Assembly: GCA_023392285.1 (NCBI GenBank)
Contig: JAEVZK010000121.1
Location: forward strand, 1 to 17,604
DNA length: 17,604 bases
Source of the DNA: Armatimonadota bacterium
GTDB lineage: Bacteria; Armatimonadota; Fimbriimonadia; Fimbriimonadales; Fimbriimonadaceae
Direction: 5' to 3'
Shown here: positions 8,327 through 16,263 of the stretch, one piece after another
How the letters are laid out: every line of letters begins with the position of its first letter
Position numbering within the stretch: the first letter of the stretch is position 1
Program-made: the position numbers and the translations under genes
The notes under the pieces: model-generated
What the model saw: only the letters and a program-made list of their open reading frames with translations
What the model was told of the DNA's origin: nothing
The model's database searches: none

Positions 8327-9588
8327 CTTAGGAACGCTTCTAATCGACGTCGTTGGCTCTCGGTCAGGTCCGGGTTGGCAGCCATTCGCTCGATCGGAGC
8401 CGTGCTCGCACCCTCTAAAATCAGTGCGTCGATAACGTCTGGATAGGAACTTGGGCTGCTCGGCTGGAACGTCATCCCGTGTACCGCCCAGTCCATCGGA
8501 GTTCCGTCGTAATTAGCTTCTTGGGTGCGCCAGTCAGCCCCTGCCGCAAGTAATAACCTAACCTGCGCGGAGTTCCCTCTGTAACAGGCCCAGTGAAGAG
8601 GCGTCACGCCCTTATCATCCGCTGATCGCGCCGAAAAGCCTAGCTGCAGCAAGACATTCATGCCGCGGACGTTTCCAGTTTCTGCCAGTTTGCGCAAGAC
8701 TTGACCTTGCATTGGCTCTGAAATATCTTGTAATTTCGCATTTTCGGGCAGATTGCCTTGAGCTGCCTCGACATACCAGTTGGGAATCGACGAGTTCACC
8801 TCCTGCCCAACCTCGCGGAGCACTTCCATCGCAGGAGAATTGCCGACCCAAGTCGCCCAATCGATGGCTCTCCACCCCTGCGCATCGACCAAATCTGGGT
8901 TGGCTCCGGCCTCCAAGAACATGCGAATCACGTCGGATCCCCAGCCATTTTTTGAGACGAGGTGGAGTGGTGTCTCCTGACAGTCATAGCTGGGAATATT
9001 AGGGTTCGCGCCGTTCTGGAGGAGCCACTCTACCCCTTTCATCGCGGACGAACTTCCATTCCCGCCGGGCAGATGCCCGCAGTTAAAGTACAGGGGCGTA
9101 TTCCCCCATTCATCGAACGAACCGCTTAAGTTGGCACCGTAGCGCTTGAGCAACTCCAGGATTTCGCGCCGGTTGAACTGCGCTGCGTGATAGACACTTT
9201 CGTTATCGTCTGGATCAGCGCCAGCTTCCAAAAGGAGTTCGGCGACCGCAGCATTTCCGCTGTGACCGGTGGCACCGTAAAGAACAGGGAGCTTCCACTG
9301 CCCCTCTTGATGGCATGCACTGGGATCGGCTCCGCGCTCAAGCAGGAGCTTTGCGGTAAGGGTCAGCGAATTTAGCGCATCCGGCTGGCTCTGAAAGTAT
9401 TGAGAGTAAGCGACGTATTCAATCGGCTGCCAGCCTAGCGGTGGCAAGCTTTCGTCCACCCGATGATCAGCAAGCCATGAGCTTACGGCGTCAACATCTC
9501 CGGTGACAAGCGAGGTGGCGATGCCGTCGAAAGTCTCCACGGAGGAGAGGTCAAATCGACCGGCGATTGCTGCGGTGACAAAGTCCAT
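8323..9588 (-). CDS. Ankyrin-repeat protein
   Basis: 421 residues with about seven to eight ankyrin repeats from residue 50 on. Typical repeat pieces are AKLLLERGADPS, AELLLEAGADPD, LELLKRYGANLS, VEWLLQNGANPN, TPLHLVSKNG, RMFLEAGANPD, TPLHWACYRGN and VRLLLAAGADW. There is no signal peptide, membrane helix or catalytic domain, so it is most simply a cytoplasmic protein-protein interaction scaffold. It begins 4 bp after the purH stop on the same strand with no SD, so it is probably the last gene of the operon. It meets the glycosyltransferase gene tail to tail with overlapping stops. Repeats are well spaced by insertions (for example around 165-185), so it is not a designed-consensus-like array. 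Function unknown; family call is secure. Confidence 0.9.
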   Translation of the reverse strand: MDFVTAAIAGRFDLSSVETFDGIATSLVTGDVDAVSSWLADHRVDESLPPLGWQPIEYVAYSQYFQSQPDALNSLTLTAKLLLERGADPSACHQEGQWKLPVLYGATGHSGNAAVAELLLEAGADPDDNESVYHAAQFNRREILELLKRYGANLSGSFDEWGNTPLYFNCGHLPGGNGSSSAMKGVEWLLQNGANPNIPSYDCQETPLHLVSKNGWGSDVIRMFLEAGANPDLVDAQGWRAIDWATWVGNSPAMEVLREVGQEVNSSIPNWYVEAAQGNLPENAKLQDISEPMQGQVLRKLAETGNVRGMNVLLQLGFSARSADDKGVTPLHWACYRGNSAQVRLLLAAGADWRTQEANYDGTPMDWAVHGMTFQPSSPSSYPDVIDALILEGASTAPIERMAANPDLTESQRRRLEAFLS

Positions 9589-9592
9589 AGTT

Positions 9593-11122
9593 CTAGTGCC
9601 GGAAATGACGAACGCCGGTGAGGACCATCGCTATTCCAAGGCGATTGGCTGCCTCGATGACGTCGGCGTCCTTCTTGCTTCCGCCGGGTTGTACAACCGC
9701 CGCGATACCCGCCGCCGCGGCAGTTTCTATCGAATCTGAGAACGGGAAAAACGCATCGCTCGCGAGTACCGCGCCGTGCGCGCCGTCACCCGCTTGCTCG
9801 AGCGCCAGCCGTACCGATTGGACGCGATTCATCTGCCCAGCGCCCACTCCGAGGAGCCGATTGCTGGTTCCAACCACGATCGCATTGGATTTCACGTGAT
9901 GAACAATCTGCCATTGGAGCCGCAGTCCCTTCATCTGTTCATCATCAGGCTTCTTCTCGGTAACGATTCGCCACTCACCGGCTGGATCCTCATCGGCATC
10001 CTGGACGAGTACGCCACCGCCGATCGTTTTGACGGTGAGCCTAGGCTCCGAACTCGCTAAGGGTGCTTCCAGCAACCGGACATCTCTACCCCAGCCTGAC
10101 CTCTCTTGAAACAGTTGCTTCGCACCTTCGGTGAAAGAGGTGCCTATTACCACTTCCAAGAAGTTGCCCTTCTCCGTCATCGCGGTAGCAGCGCTCCCGT
10201 CAATCAATCCATTGAATGCGGCGATTCCACCGAAGGCAGAAATGGGATCGCTCGCTCGAGCGAGCCGGTAGCTCTCGCCAAAATCCCCACCAATTGCTGC
10301 GCCACACGGATTTCCGTGTTTGATGATCGCGCACGCGCCCACTGGCAGGTCGCTCACCAGCTCCCAAGCGCCATCCGCATCATTCAAGTTGTTATAGGAG
10401 AGCTCCTTGCCCCAGAGCTGGTTAGCCCATGCGATGCCAGCTTTGCCCAGCGGATCGAGATACAGCGCACCTTCCTGATGAGGATTCTCGCCGTATCGAA
10501 ACCGCAGGGAGCGTCGATATCCAAAGCTCATTGTTTCCGTAAACTTTTCGTCACCGGCAGCCTCGCTCAGGTAACGCGAGATCATCGAATCATAGAAGGC
10601 AGTGTGTCGAAAGGCTTTCGCGGACAGCTGGAGCCGAAGCTCACTGACCGAGCCATCTTCAAGCGCCGCCACCACTCGTGAGTAGTCAGCCGGATCGGTC
10701 ACGACCGTGACGCTTGCCCAATTCTTAGCCCCTGATCGAATCATGGCGGGGCCACCAATGTCAATCGACTCGATCGCATCTTCAATTGTATGCTCCCCTC
10801 GCACCGTCTGCTCGAATGCATAAAGGTTGACGCAAAGCAGGTCAATGCCATCGATTCCGGCTGCGGCCATTTCGGCTCGATGATCTTCTCGACGGCGATC
10901 GCCGAGTAAGCCACCATGAACCAGCGGATGAAGGGTCTTCACCCTTCCGTGCATCATTTCCGGAAAACCAGTCACCTCCGCCACGTCCTGTACGATCAAG
11001 CCCGCATCCCGTAAAGCTTTTGCGGTGCCTCCAGTGGAAATCAGGTCGAATCCTAGGTCAGACAATGATCGTGCGAAGTCGGCAATTCCCGCTTTATCCG
11101 TGACTGATAGGAGCGCCCTCAC
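9593..11122 (-). CDS. purH: Bifunctional AICAR formyltransferase / IMP cyclohydrolase
   Basis: 509 residues from a GTG start. PurH carries out the last two steps of purine synthesis, formylation of AICAR with 10-formyl-THF and ring closure to IMP. The N-terminal cyclohydrolase (MGS-like fold) shows STGGT (29-33), GRVKTLHP (59-66) and IGGPAMIRSGAKN (122-134). The transferase part shows RYGENPHQ (209-216), the catalytic K268-H269 in KHGNPCG, DPISAFGG (292-299) and the C-terminal end VLTGVRHFRH. Length is normal. The GTG start overlaps the stop of the upstream Ig-like gene by 4 bp (GTGA), so translation is coupled. In the GGP segment the usual His after AKN is Trp, a change outside the known catalytic residues. 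Assignment is certain. Confidence 0.97.
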   Translation of the reverse strand: MRALLSVTDKAGIADFARSLSDLGFDLISTGGTAKALRDAGLIVQDVAEVTGFPEMMHGRVKTLHPLVHGGLLGDRRREDHRAEMAAAGIDGIDLLCVNLYAFEQTVRGEHTIEDAIESIDIGGPAMIRSGAKNWASVTVVTDPADYSRVVAALEDGSVSELRLQLSAKAFRHTAFYDSMISRYLSEAAGDEKFTETMSFGYRRSLRFRYGENPHQEGALYLDPLGKAGIAWANQLWGKELSYNNLNDADGAWELVSDLPVGACAIIKHGNPCGAAIGGDFGESYRLARASDPISAFGGIAAFNGLIDGSAATAMTEKGNFLEVVIGTSFTEGAKQLFQERSGWGRDVRLLEAPLASSEPRLTVKTIGGGVLVQDADEDPAGEWRIVTEKKPDDEQMKGLRLQWQIVHHVKSNAIVVGTSNRLLGVGAGQMNRVQSVRLALEQAGDGAHGAVLASDAFFPFSDSIETAAAAGIAAVVQPGGSKKDADVIEAANRLGIAMVLTGVRHFRH

Positions 11123-12747
11123 CTTGGAACGCCTCCCGCGCCTACGGGTGTGCCTTCCGTGCCCGAAGTGGTGCTAGGAGGTTCAGTGTCCGAGGGCGGT
11201 GGCAAAGGTTTGTACTTGATCAGAAGCGTCTTGCTCGCCGTGACGCCTTGAGCGTCGGTCGCGATCAGCTTCATTTGTATGTTCTTGCCCGTGCGGACCT
11301 CCAGCCCGTCCTGATTGACGGGATCGACCGTTCTTAGGTTGCCTTGTCCATCGTCGAGTTGAACGACGGCTGCATTTGTGACTCGCCAAGTGACGAGGGT
11401 CAGATCGTTGGGAGCCTCGATCGTTACGGGATTTGCCGAGAAGTCGAGAATCGTGGCTTGCGAAGCCTGATAAACGTTCACCGTCACCTTCTTCGAGGTC
11501 TGTCCACCCTGCTTGTTGAATGCAATGAGCTCGTACGTCAGATCACCCACTCGACTTGGGTGCACTTCTAGCTGGTCCATCGCCGGCACGATTTGATCGT
11601 TGGTGGGTGCGAGGACAGCATGGTCCACATCGCTGCTGAACTTAAAGTTAAGAACCACCGGATCGCCCAACTTGACTCGACGGCTGCTCGCCGAGAATGA
11701 GAGAATTTTCGGAGGATTGACCACCGGTGGCGCCTGAACGCTGATCGTAAGCGGCGGCGGAGAAAAGGTCTTTGTGTCGCCAACCGCGGTAGCAGTCACG
11801 GTGATCGTTCCCGCATCGGTTGCGACTAACTGCTTGGTCCCGGAGAGCGGCTGATCTTCCAGCACCTCATCGGATTCTTTTGCCGAGTCACTGTCTGGCT
11901 TCCGCTTGATTTCAAGCCGCACACTGTTCGCATTTGTGGCTGACCATCGGATCGTTGTCGTTTCGCCACTTACCACCGACGCCTGCTCGGATGATAGGCG
12001 AAGCGTCGGAGGTTTGGGACGGAATGCAAACCACAGGACGGCCAGCGCAAAGAGGAAAATGATCAACGCTAACGAAGCCAATGAAAGTGCTGGTCTCTGC
12101 TCAAGTTGTGCCTGGGTGTTCGCGGTCACATTGGGTGACTGAATGCTTCGAGCGCTGATCGTGAAACCGAACAGTTGACTCGACGCGATCAAACTCGGTT
12201 TGGACGCGGTGACCACGACTTCCACCGTCTTCTGTTGTCCAGGTCCGATGCTAATCTCGCTCTGACTGAACTCGAATGTGCATTCCTCCTCCGGATCTGC
12301 ACCGGAGAGTTGAAGCGTGTGCTCCGTATTGCCGAGATTCATGATCGTAACGGCGAAGACGTTGTTATGTCGTGCCGGCGAGACGAAGCCCTTCTTCGGC
12401 GAGATCTCCATGCTGAGGTGGTGATAGGCTTTGATTTGAAAAACGCCCTGCACCGTGCGCGCCTCACCGGATTGCAAGCTCCGCACACGCACCACAAAAG
12501 GATAATTGCTCGCGATGCTCTCGCTCGCGCGCGGAGCTTTGACAAAGACCTTTTGATCCTTAGTCTCACCCGCTCCCACTGTGAAGACTGGTTCAGGGGT
12601 GGCGACCCATTCTGGATCGATACCTTCCACCTGAATCTCAAATTTATCCGGCGCGTCAGCCTTGTTGACGATCTCGATCGTGACCGGAACATTGGACCCA
12701 GCTTCGGCAGCAATTTGGTCTTGGGAGAGCCGGATGGTGAAGCTCAT
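11119..12747 (-). CDS. Single-pass membrane protein with Ig-like/NEW3-type beta domains
   Basis: 542 residues from the ATG at 12745-12747; an upstream in-frame start at 12807 would add a poor extension. There is no N-terminal signal peptide. Residues 1-110 and 111-215 look like two beta-sandwich domains of the kind that open with a 'tension between gravity and normalised strands' pattern (VPVTIEIVNKADAPDKFEI; NVFAVTIMNLGNTEHTLQL), as in NEW3/COG1470-like proteins. One strong transmembrane helix lies at about 222-242, followed by RPKP. Residues 248-515 hold about three further Ig-like beta domains (each with an S-W/T-WxxTNA style strand), and the tail is rich in Pro, Ser, Thr and Gly. Which end is outside is unclear, because basic residues flank both sides of the helix. 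It is the first gene of an operon with purH. No enzyme motif is seen and no function can be given. Confidence 0.75.
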   Translation of the reverse strand: MSFTIRLSQDQIAAEAGSNVPVTIEIVNKADAPDKFEIQVEGIDPEWVATPEPVFTVGAGETKDQKVFVKAPRASESIASNYPFVVRVRSLQSGEARTVQGVFQIKAYHHLSMEISPKKGFVSPARHNNVFAVTIMNLGNTEHTLQLSGADPEEECTFEFSQSEISIGPGQQKTVEVVVTASKPSLIASSQLFGFTISARSIQSPNVTANTQAQLEQRPALSLASLALIIFLFALAVLWFAFRPKPPTLRLSSEQASVVSGETTTIRWSATNANSVRLEIKRKPDSDSAKESDEVLEDQPLSGTKQLVATDAGTITVTATAVGDTKTFSPPPLTISVQAPPVVNPPKILSFSASSRRVKLGDPVVLNFKFSSDVDHAVLAPTNDQIVPAMDQLEVHPSRVGDLTYELIAFNKQGGQTSKKVTVNVYQASQATILDFSANPVTIEAPNDLTLVTWRVTNAAVVQLDDGQGNLRTVDPVNQDGLEVRTGKNIQMKLIATDAQGVTASKTLLIKYKPLPPPSDTEPPSTTSGTEGTPVGAGGVPR

Positions 12748-12757
12748 TCTGATGCTG

Positions 12758-12763
12758 AGTTTA
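12758..12763 (-). promoter_or_regulatory. Candidate -10 box (TGC-TAAACT) of the Ig-like/purH/ankyrin operon
   Basis: On the minus strand TAAACT is preceded by TGC, an extended -10-like TGN, and lies 10 bases before the ATG at 12747. It is the same hexamer seen before the gene at 2378. ATGCT/AGCAT arms (12752-12756 and 12763-12767) flank it. If used, the leader would be only about four bases. The rest of the 190-bp divergent gap (12748-12937) shows nothing else recognisable on this strand. Confidence 0.4.
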
Positions 12764-12925
12764 GCATGAGCCTTCACGGCAGAACCGGCTGGACCCACCA
12801 TCGTCATCTTGGGCGGACATGCTTCGACGTCCCGGCTGATGGCTCACTTCAACGGAGTTGGTCTGCTCAGGCGTGACTATTTGCTCATCCTTCGGAGAGT
12901 CGAATCGCCGACGACTTTTCTGGCG

Positions 12926-12931
12926 CATAAT
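12926..12931 (+). promoter_or_regulatory. Candidate -10 box (CATAAT) of the lipoprotein gene, leaderless spacing
   Basis: CATAAT is followed by six bases (GTCTCG) and the ATG of the lipoprotein gene at 12938. Five of six bases match TATAAT. The spacing puts the transcription start on the A of ATG, and there is no SD. No convincing -35 box was found 16-18 bases upstream. Confidence 0.5.
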
Positions 12932-12937
12932 GTCTCG

Positions 12938-13390
12938 ATGATCAAGGTTTCACTTTATTGCGGCATCGCCATTGCAGCTGCATTTTGCGCCGGCTGCAAG
13001 TCCGGAACCGACGTGACGGGGACGTGGAAAGGGGCACTTACCGTGGATGCGGCCAATGCCAACGATCCGAGCGTGAAGCTCGCCCAATCGATGATGAAAG
13101 ACGTCACTCTCGATTTGAAGAAGGACAAGACCTACTCACTAACGATGGGCTTTCCGATGGAGGGCACTTGGGATCAAAACGGAAACACCGTCAACCTAAA
13201 GGCGACCAAAGTGATGGGCATGGACGTCGCGAAAATCAAAGAAGCGGCCATGAACAATCCAGCCCAAAAGGCTAACGCCGAGCAAATGGACAAGCCGATG
13301 GTGCTCACCGTCAGCGCTGATGGGAAGACAATGACCGCGCAAGACACAACCGGTCAGGCGAAAGGCTCGCTAACCTTTTCCAGGAGCTAG
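12938..13390 (+). CDS. Small lipoprotein, paralogue A of a three-member family
   Basis: 150 residues from the ATG at 12938. The longer frame from 12809 adds 43 residues that would bury the signal peptide and lies across the promoter. The N-terminus is a lipoprotein signal (MIKVSLYCGIAIAAAFCAGC) with the modified cysteine at 20; position -3 is Cys instead of the usual Leu. The mature part runs VTGTWKGALTV, then VTLDLKKDKTYSLTM, MEGTWDQNGNTVNLKA, a Met/Ala/Lys-rich insert (about 95-120) and LTVSADGKTMTAQD. This order of a W-G opening, a DL..K strand, a GTW turn and an SADGK turn recurs in the lipoproteins at 16264 and 16778, which suggests a small lipocalin-like beta fold. Attached to a membrane by lipid; function unknown. 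A strong terminator follows 25 bp after the stop. Confidence 0.8.
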   Translation: MIKVSLYCGIAIAAAFCAGCKSGTDVTGTWKGALTVDAANANDPSVKLAQSMMKDVTLDLKKDKTYSLTMGFPMEGTWDQNGNTVNLKATKVMGMDVAKIKEAAMNNPAQKANAEQMDKPMVLTVSADGKTMTAQDTTGQAKGSLTFSRS

Positions 13391-13414
13391 CGACCACTTC
13401 CGCGCGAATTAGAC

Positions 13415-13445
13415 AAACGGGAGTGGAGTTCCACTCCTGTTTTTT
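13415..13445 (+). terminator. Strong intrinsic terminator after the lipoprotein gene
   Basis: AAACGGGAGTGG (13415-13426) pairs with CCACTCCTGTTT (13431-13442) around the loop AGTT, 12 pairs with one G-U, and six T residues follow at 13440-13445. It lies between convergent genes. On the minus strand it overlaps the stop codon of the exported-protein gene, and the complementary T-run (CGTTTGT) is weaker, so termination in that direction is possible but poorer. Confidence 0.9.
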
Positions 13446-13875
13446 AGAGCTTCAGGTCGACAATTCCCGAGACTCCGACACCTTCGACTCGTCGGATGTC
13501 CTTCAATATCTCTTTCGATTCGATCGGAATCATCGCTCGAATCTTGACTTCTTTGCCTAAGATGTCCTGATCGATTTGTGCCACCGCCTGCACCTTCTCG
13601 ACCTGGTAACGCGGACCCATCACCTGTGCGGCTCCAACTGCTTGTCGGCTGGCGATGCCTCCGCTGATAATTGGAACCACCTTCGTCGTCATCGTCGAAG
13701 AGTCCTTATGGTTCTGAAGTTTGTTCAGCGCAGAGTTGATCTGAGGTCCGAACTGCTTGACCGCTGCGCCAACTCCGACCACTTTGATGAGCTGCTTGAA
13801 TTGCGCGCCCGCGAGGCCGATGGAGAGGACGGCGACGCTGCCGATGAGGAGAGCTTTCGTATTGATCTTACGCAT
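13444..13875 (-). CDS. Small exported protein of unknown function
   Basis: 143 residues from the ATG at 13873-13875; a longer frame from 14028 overlaps the upstream gene and lacks a signal. The N-terminus (MRKINTKALLIGSVAVLSIG, then LAGAQ) is a Sec signal peptide with a likely cut after AGA at 24. The mature part starts with a Gly/Ala/Val-rich helix-like stretch (KVVGVGAAVKQFGPQIN), then beta-rich sequence PRYQVEKVQAVAQIDQ, KEVKIRAMIPIESKE and VEGVGVSGIVDLKL. The GVGVSG ending and regular spacing of basic and hydrophobic residues hint at a compact beta domain. It lies 44 bp after the propeller gene on the same strand and is probably in its operon. No SD is visible. I do not recognise the family. 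Confidence 0.65.
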   Translation of the reverse strand: MRKINTKALLIGSVAVLSIGLAGAQFKQLIKVVGVGAAVKQFGPQINSALNKLQNHKDSSTMTTKVVPIISGGIASRQAVGAAQVMGPRYQVEKVQAVAQIDQDILGKEVKIRAMIPIESKEILKDIRRVEGVGVSGIVDLKL

Positions 13876-13919
13876 GATGTTCAGACGAGTCACTGCGTCG
13901 GGTCGTTTCTCTACCTGAG

Positions 13920-15329
13920 CTAGACAACTCGTCGGACCATCGCTTTCGACCAGCTCCAAACGGAACCATTGCCGATCTTGCCAGCACGCAACTCCACAGT
14001 CGAGCCGTTTCCAATGTAAACGGCGCATCGATTTGGGCCAATTAGGAGATCACCGTACTGCAGATCCCCACGCACTGGCTTGCCCGCCTCCTGCAACTCT
14101 TGGGAGGACGTCGGCAATGTGATTCCAACGCTGCTGAAGACGCCAGCGACCATTTTGGCACCGTCATCGCCAGCCTTTGCTGTGTCGGCGAAACGCCAGC
14201 CGAACAAAGCGGCGGTGAGCTTCTGTTTTATCGAATCAGGCAGAAGATTGTTCTCTTGGTCTAATTTGACCAAGATCATGCCGCCCGTTTCAGAAGGTTC
14301 GTCGGGAGCGACGCGGCGGATTCCAGAATTTCGTCCGACCCACAGTCCGGTCGAACCGACGGCAAAGCACGACGGCGTCTCCACGTCCTCCCATGGAAAG
14401 AAGGCGGCTACCTCCCCTGTGGCACGCGATTGACTCACGAGTGCTTGGCCGTTCCAAGACCACGCATAGCGCTCGGTTGCGCCAAACCAAAGAGCATCGC
14501 CAACGGAAGCCGGCGATCCGACGCGAGTCGTCTCCCACTGTGACTTCATCACTGGCGCACTAAGCAAGGCGTCGCTTTCCCGAGCCACGATCCCATCCTC
14601 GGCAACGGCGATACGATCGCTTAGAATGAAGAACTTGGAGCTTGCGGCGATCTTCCCACTTTCATCGGCAACAATTTCGCCGTCAGGAAATGCGTCCAGC
14701 GCTGTTGTTGCGACACCACCCTGCGAGATCCATTGAGAACCCCCGACTTGATAGGCGGAAAGCAAGCTCACCAAAGGAGCTGTCTGATTCTGTGGATCGA
14801 GGCGGACTGACGTCGGTCTAGCAAAGACCGCCAGCTCTGTGCGGTCTGCCAGCTCGCGAACGAACAAGGACGCGTCCGTTAAGCCTGTTGCCGAAGCCGG
14901 GAAAAACGTTTTCGGATCGATCGAGTGACCTGAAACATTGAAGTAATCGGCTCCGAAGTCATAGCAAAGGGCAACCCGCCCGTGCAACCAAGAGAGCCTT
15001 CGCACGGGTGTCTTCGCACGCACGGAGCGAGAAATCGATGAGTCACCCGCTGTCTTGATGAATAGCTGAAGATCGCCCGGTTTCGCCGGAGCGGTCCTTT
15101 CCCGGATGCTTCCACTACCGCCGCATAGCCATGCAAGGCCGTAGGGAGAAGCGGTAATGAAGCGTACCGGTTCTCCAGCGACGCCATAGCGAGCCTCCTC
15201 CTGCTGCGTTTTCTCATCGAGACGATAGACGATTCCACTACTTGAGCCAACGTAGAGATCGCCTCCGTAAGAGCATAGCGCTGTCACGGGCCCAAGGAGA
15301 ACCGAGGACGCGAAAAGGGATACGAACAT
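13920..15329 (-). CDS. Secreted propeller-like protein with a degenerate NlpC/P60 C-terminal domain
   Basis: 469 residues from the ATG at 15327-15329; a TTG nine bases upstream is an alternative. The N-terminus MFVSLFASSVLLGPVTALC is a short signal peptide or lipid-type leader. Residues about 20-370 carry repeated beta units of the kind GGDLYVGSSSGIVYRLD, ASPYGLAWLCGGSG, VGDALWFGATERYAWSW and AVGSTGLWVGRNSG, consistent with a beta-propeller. Residues 387-469 follow the NlpC/P60 peptidase layout: helix, SSVGITLPTSSQELQEAGKP, a GDLQYGDLLI strand and VYIGNG. The nucleophile position of the usual D-C-S-G reads D389-G390-A391-K392, and the His of the usual HVGIYIG is R434 (R-C-A-V-Y-I-G). The domain therefore looks catalytically dead and may bind peptidoglycan or protein. 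It starts 26 bp after the xerC stop. The propeller is inferred from repeats; the NlpC/P60 likeness is strong. Confidence 0.75.
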   Translation of the reverse strand: MFVSLFASSVLLGPVTALCSYGGDLYVGSSSGIVYRLDEKTQQEEARYGVAGEPVRFITASPYGLAWLCGGSGSIRERTAPAKPGDLQLFIKTAGDSSISRSVRAKTPVRRLSWLHGRVALCYDFGADYFNVSGHSIDPKTFFPASATGLTDASLFVRELADRTELAVFARPTSVRLDPQNQTAPLVSLLSAYQVGGSQWISQGGVATTALDAFPDGEIVADESGKIAASSKFFILSDRIAVAEDGIVARESDALLSAPVMKSQWETTRVGSPASVGDALWFGATERYAWSWNGQALVSQSRATGEVAAFFPWEDVETPSCFAVGSTGLWVGRNSGIRRVAPDEPSETGGMILVKLDQENNLLPDSIKQKLTAALFGWRFADTAKAGDDGAKMVAGVFSSVGITLPTSSQELQEAGKPVRGDLQYGDLLIGPNRCAVYIGNGSTVELRAGKIGNGSVWSWSKAMVRRVV

Positions 15330-15355
15330 ACCTTGCAATACGCCACAACCGCGAA

Positions 15356-16225
15356 TTATGAATCTGCGTTGTCGAGCTGGGATCGTGGATGAGCTTCCTC
15401 AACCGCGCGTTTGAGTCGCTCGATGCTGATGTGGGTGTAAACCTGGGTCGTCGCTAAGCTTTCGTGGCCCAGCAGCTGCTGCACGCTTTTCAGATCGGCA
15501 CCGTTGTCGAGTAAATGCGTCGCGAAGGAGTGTCGCAGGGTGTGCGGCGAGACCGTAGGGGACAGTCCAGCCTGCTGTGCCCAGCGCTTCACGATGTTCT
15601 GGACGGTCCGTGTCGTGAGCCGTCGCCCCTTCAGATTGGTAAAGAGGGGATCGCCCTCAGTGGGAGTGGCCCGCTCGGCAGAGATGTAGTCATGGAGAGC
15701 AGCTCGGCAAGTCGATCCGAACAGGGTCATGCGTTGCTTGCTGCCTTTTCCAAAAATTGAGATGTTCCCTTCTTGAAAGTCGATATCGGAGAGGTTCGCT
15801 CCCACAACTTCGCTCGCCCGCAATCCCGCCGCGTACATGAGCTCGAGGATCGCGCGGTCTCGGAAGGGCGATTTGCCCGCCTCAGGCTGGTCCAGCAACT
15901 CGGACGACTGTTCGTGCGACAGCGCCTTGGGCAGAACTCGACGGCGAATGGGAGCTTCGAGCGCTTCGGTTGGGTCGGCTTCAAGATAGCCTGCCTGTCT
16001 AAGATATTTGACGAAACTTCTCAGAGCCGACAGCTTTCGTGCACGGGTTACCGCGCTCGAACCATATTTGCGCAGATAGAGCCGTAACCTTGAGGTGCTG
16101 AGATCGAATTCCCCGCCAAGGAATTCACTCAGTTGGCCCAAGTCCGATCCGTACGAGCGAAGTGTGTGGGATGACCGGCGAGAACCCAGGTGATCCAGAA
16201 ATTCTTGGATTCGCAGATCGAGCAT
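15356..16225 (-). CDS. xerC: Tyrosine recombinase XerC-like
   Basis: 289 residues from the ATG at 16223-16225; a TTG one codon earlier is also possible. XerC/XerD recombinases resolve chromosome dimers at dif sites during division. The N-terminal SAM-like core-binding domain (about 1-90) includes the SSHTLRSYGSDLGQLSEFL segment. The catalytic domain has all expected residues: R136 (AGLRASEV), K160 (FGKGSKQR), H228 and R231 (HTLRHSFATHLL), H254 (LLGHESLATTQVYTH) and the nucleophile Y263. Length and order are those of Xer proteins, not phage integrases. No integrase-associated att site or mobile cargo is seen. It is the first gene of the operon with the propeller protein and diverges from a lipoprotein gene over 38 bp. 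XerC versus XerD cannot be settled from one copy. Confidence 0.9.
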   Translation of the reverse strand: MLDLRIQEFLDHLGSRRSSHTLRSYGSDLGQLSEFLGGEFDLSTSRLRLYLRKYGSSAVTRARKLSALRSFVKYLRQAGYLEADPTEALEAPIRRRVLPKALSHEQSSELLDQPEAGKSPFRDRAILELMYAAGLRASEVVGANLSDIDFQEGNISIFGKGSKQRMTLFGSTCRAALHDYISAERATPTEGDPLFTNLKGRRLTTRTVQNIVKRWAQQAGLSPTVSPHTLRHSFATHLLDNGADLKSVQQLLGHESLATTQVYTHISIERLKRAVEEAHPRSQLDNADS

Positions 16226-16252
16226 CAAATATCCAGACGATCCTAAGGCTCA

Positions 16253-16259
16253 TACTATA
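16253..16259. promoter_or_regulatory. Overlapping divergent -10 boxes between xerC and the lipoprotein gene
   Basis: TACTAT (16253-16258) faces the plus strand and is five bases before the ATG at 16264, a leaderless spacing. Its near-palindromic neighbour reads TATAGT on the minus strand (16259-16254), 28 bases before the xerC ATG. The two hexamers share five base pairs, so RNA polymerase could not open both promoters at once. The gap is only 38 bp. Confidence 0.5.
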
Positions 16260-16263
16260 GCCT

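Noticed and set aside
10106..10681. 191-codon open frame on the plus strand
   Set aside because: It is fully inside purH on the other strand and shows no family feature; GC-biased codon use in purH leaves the antisense frame open.
12175..12876. 233-codon open frame on the plus strand
   Set aside because: It lies antisense to the Ig-like gene, which has coherent domains, a membrane helix and operon overlap with purH. The antisense translation is Arg/His/Asp-rich without any recognisable motif.
15356..16225. Tyrosine recombinase as a mobile-element integrase
   Set aside because: Size, domain order and chromosomal context fit Xer. No att-like repeat or cargo is visible.
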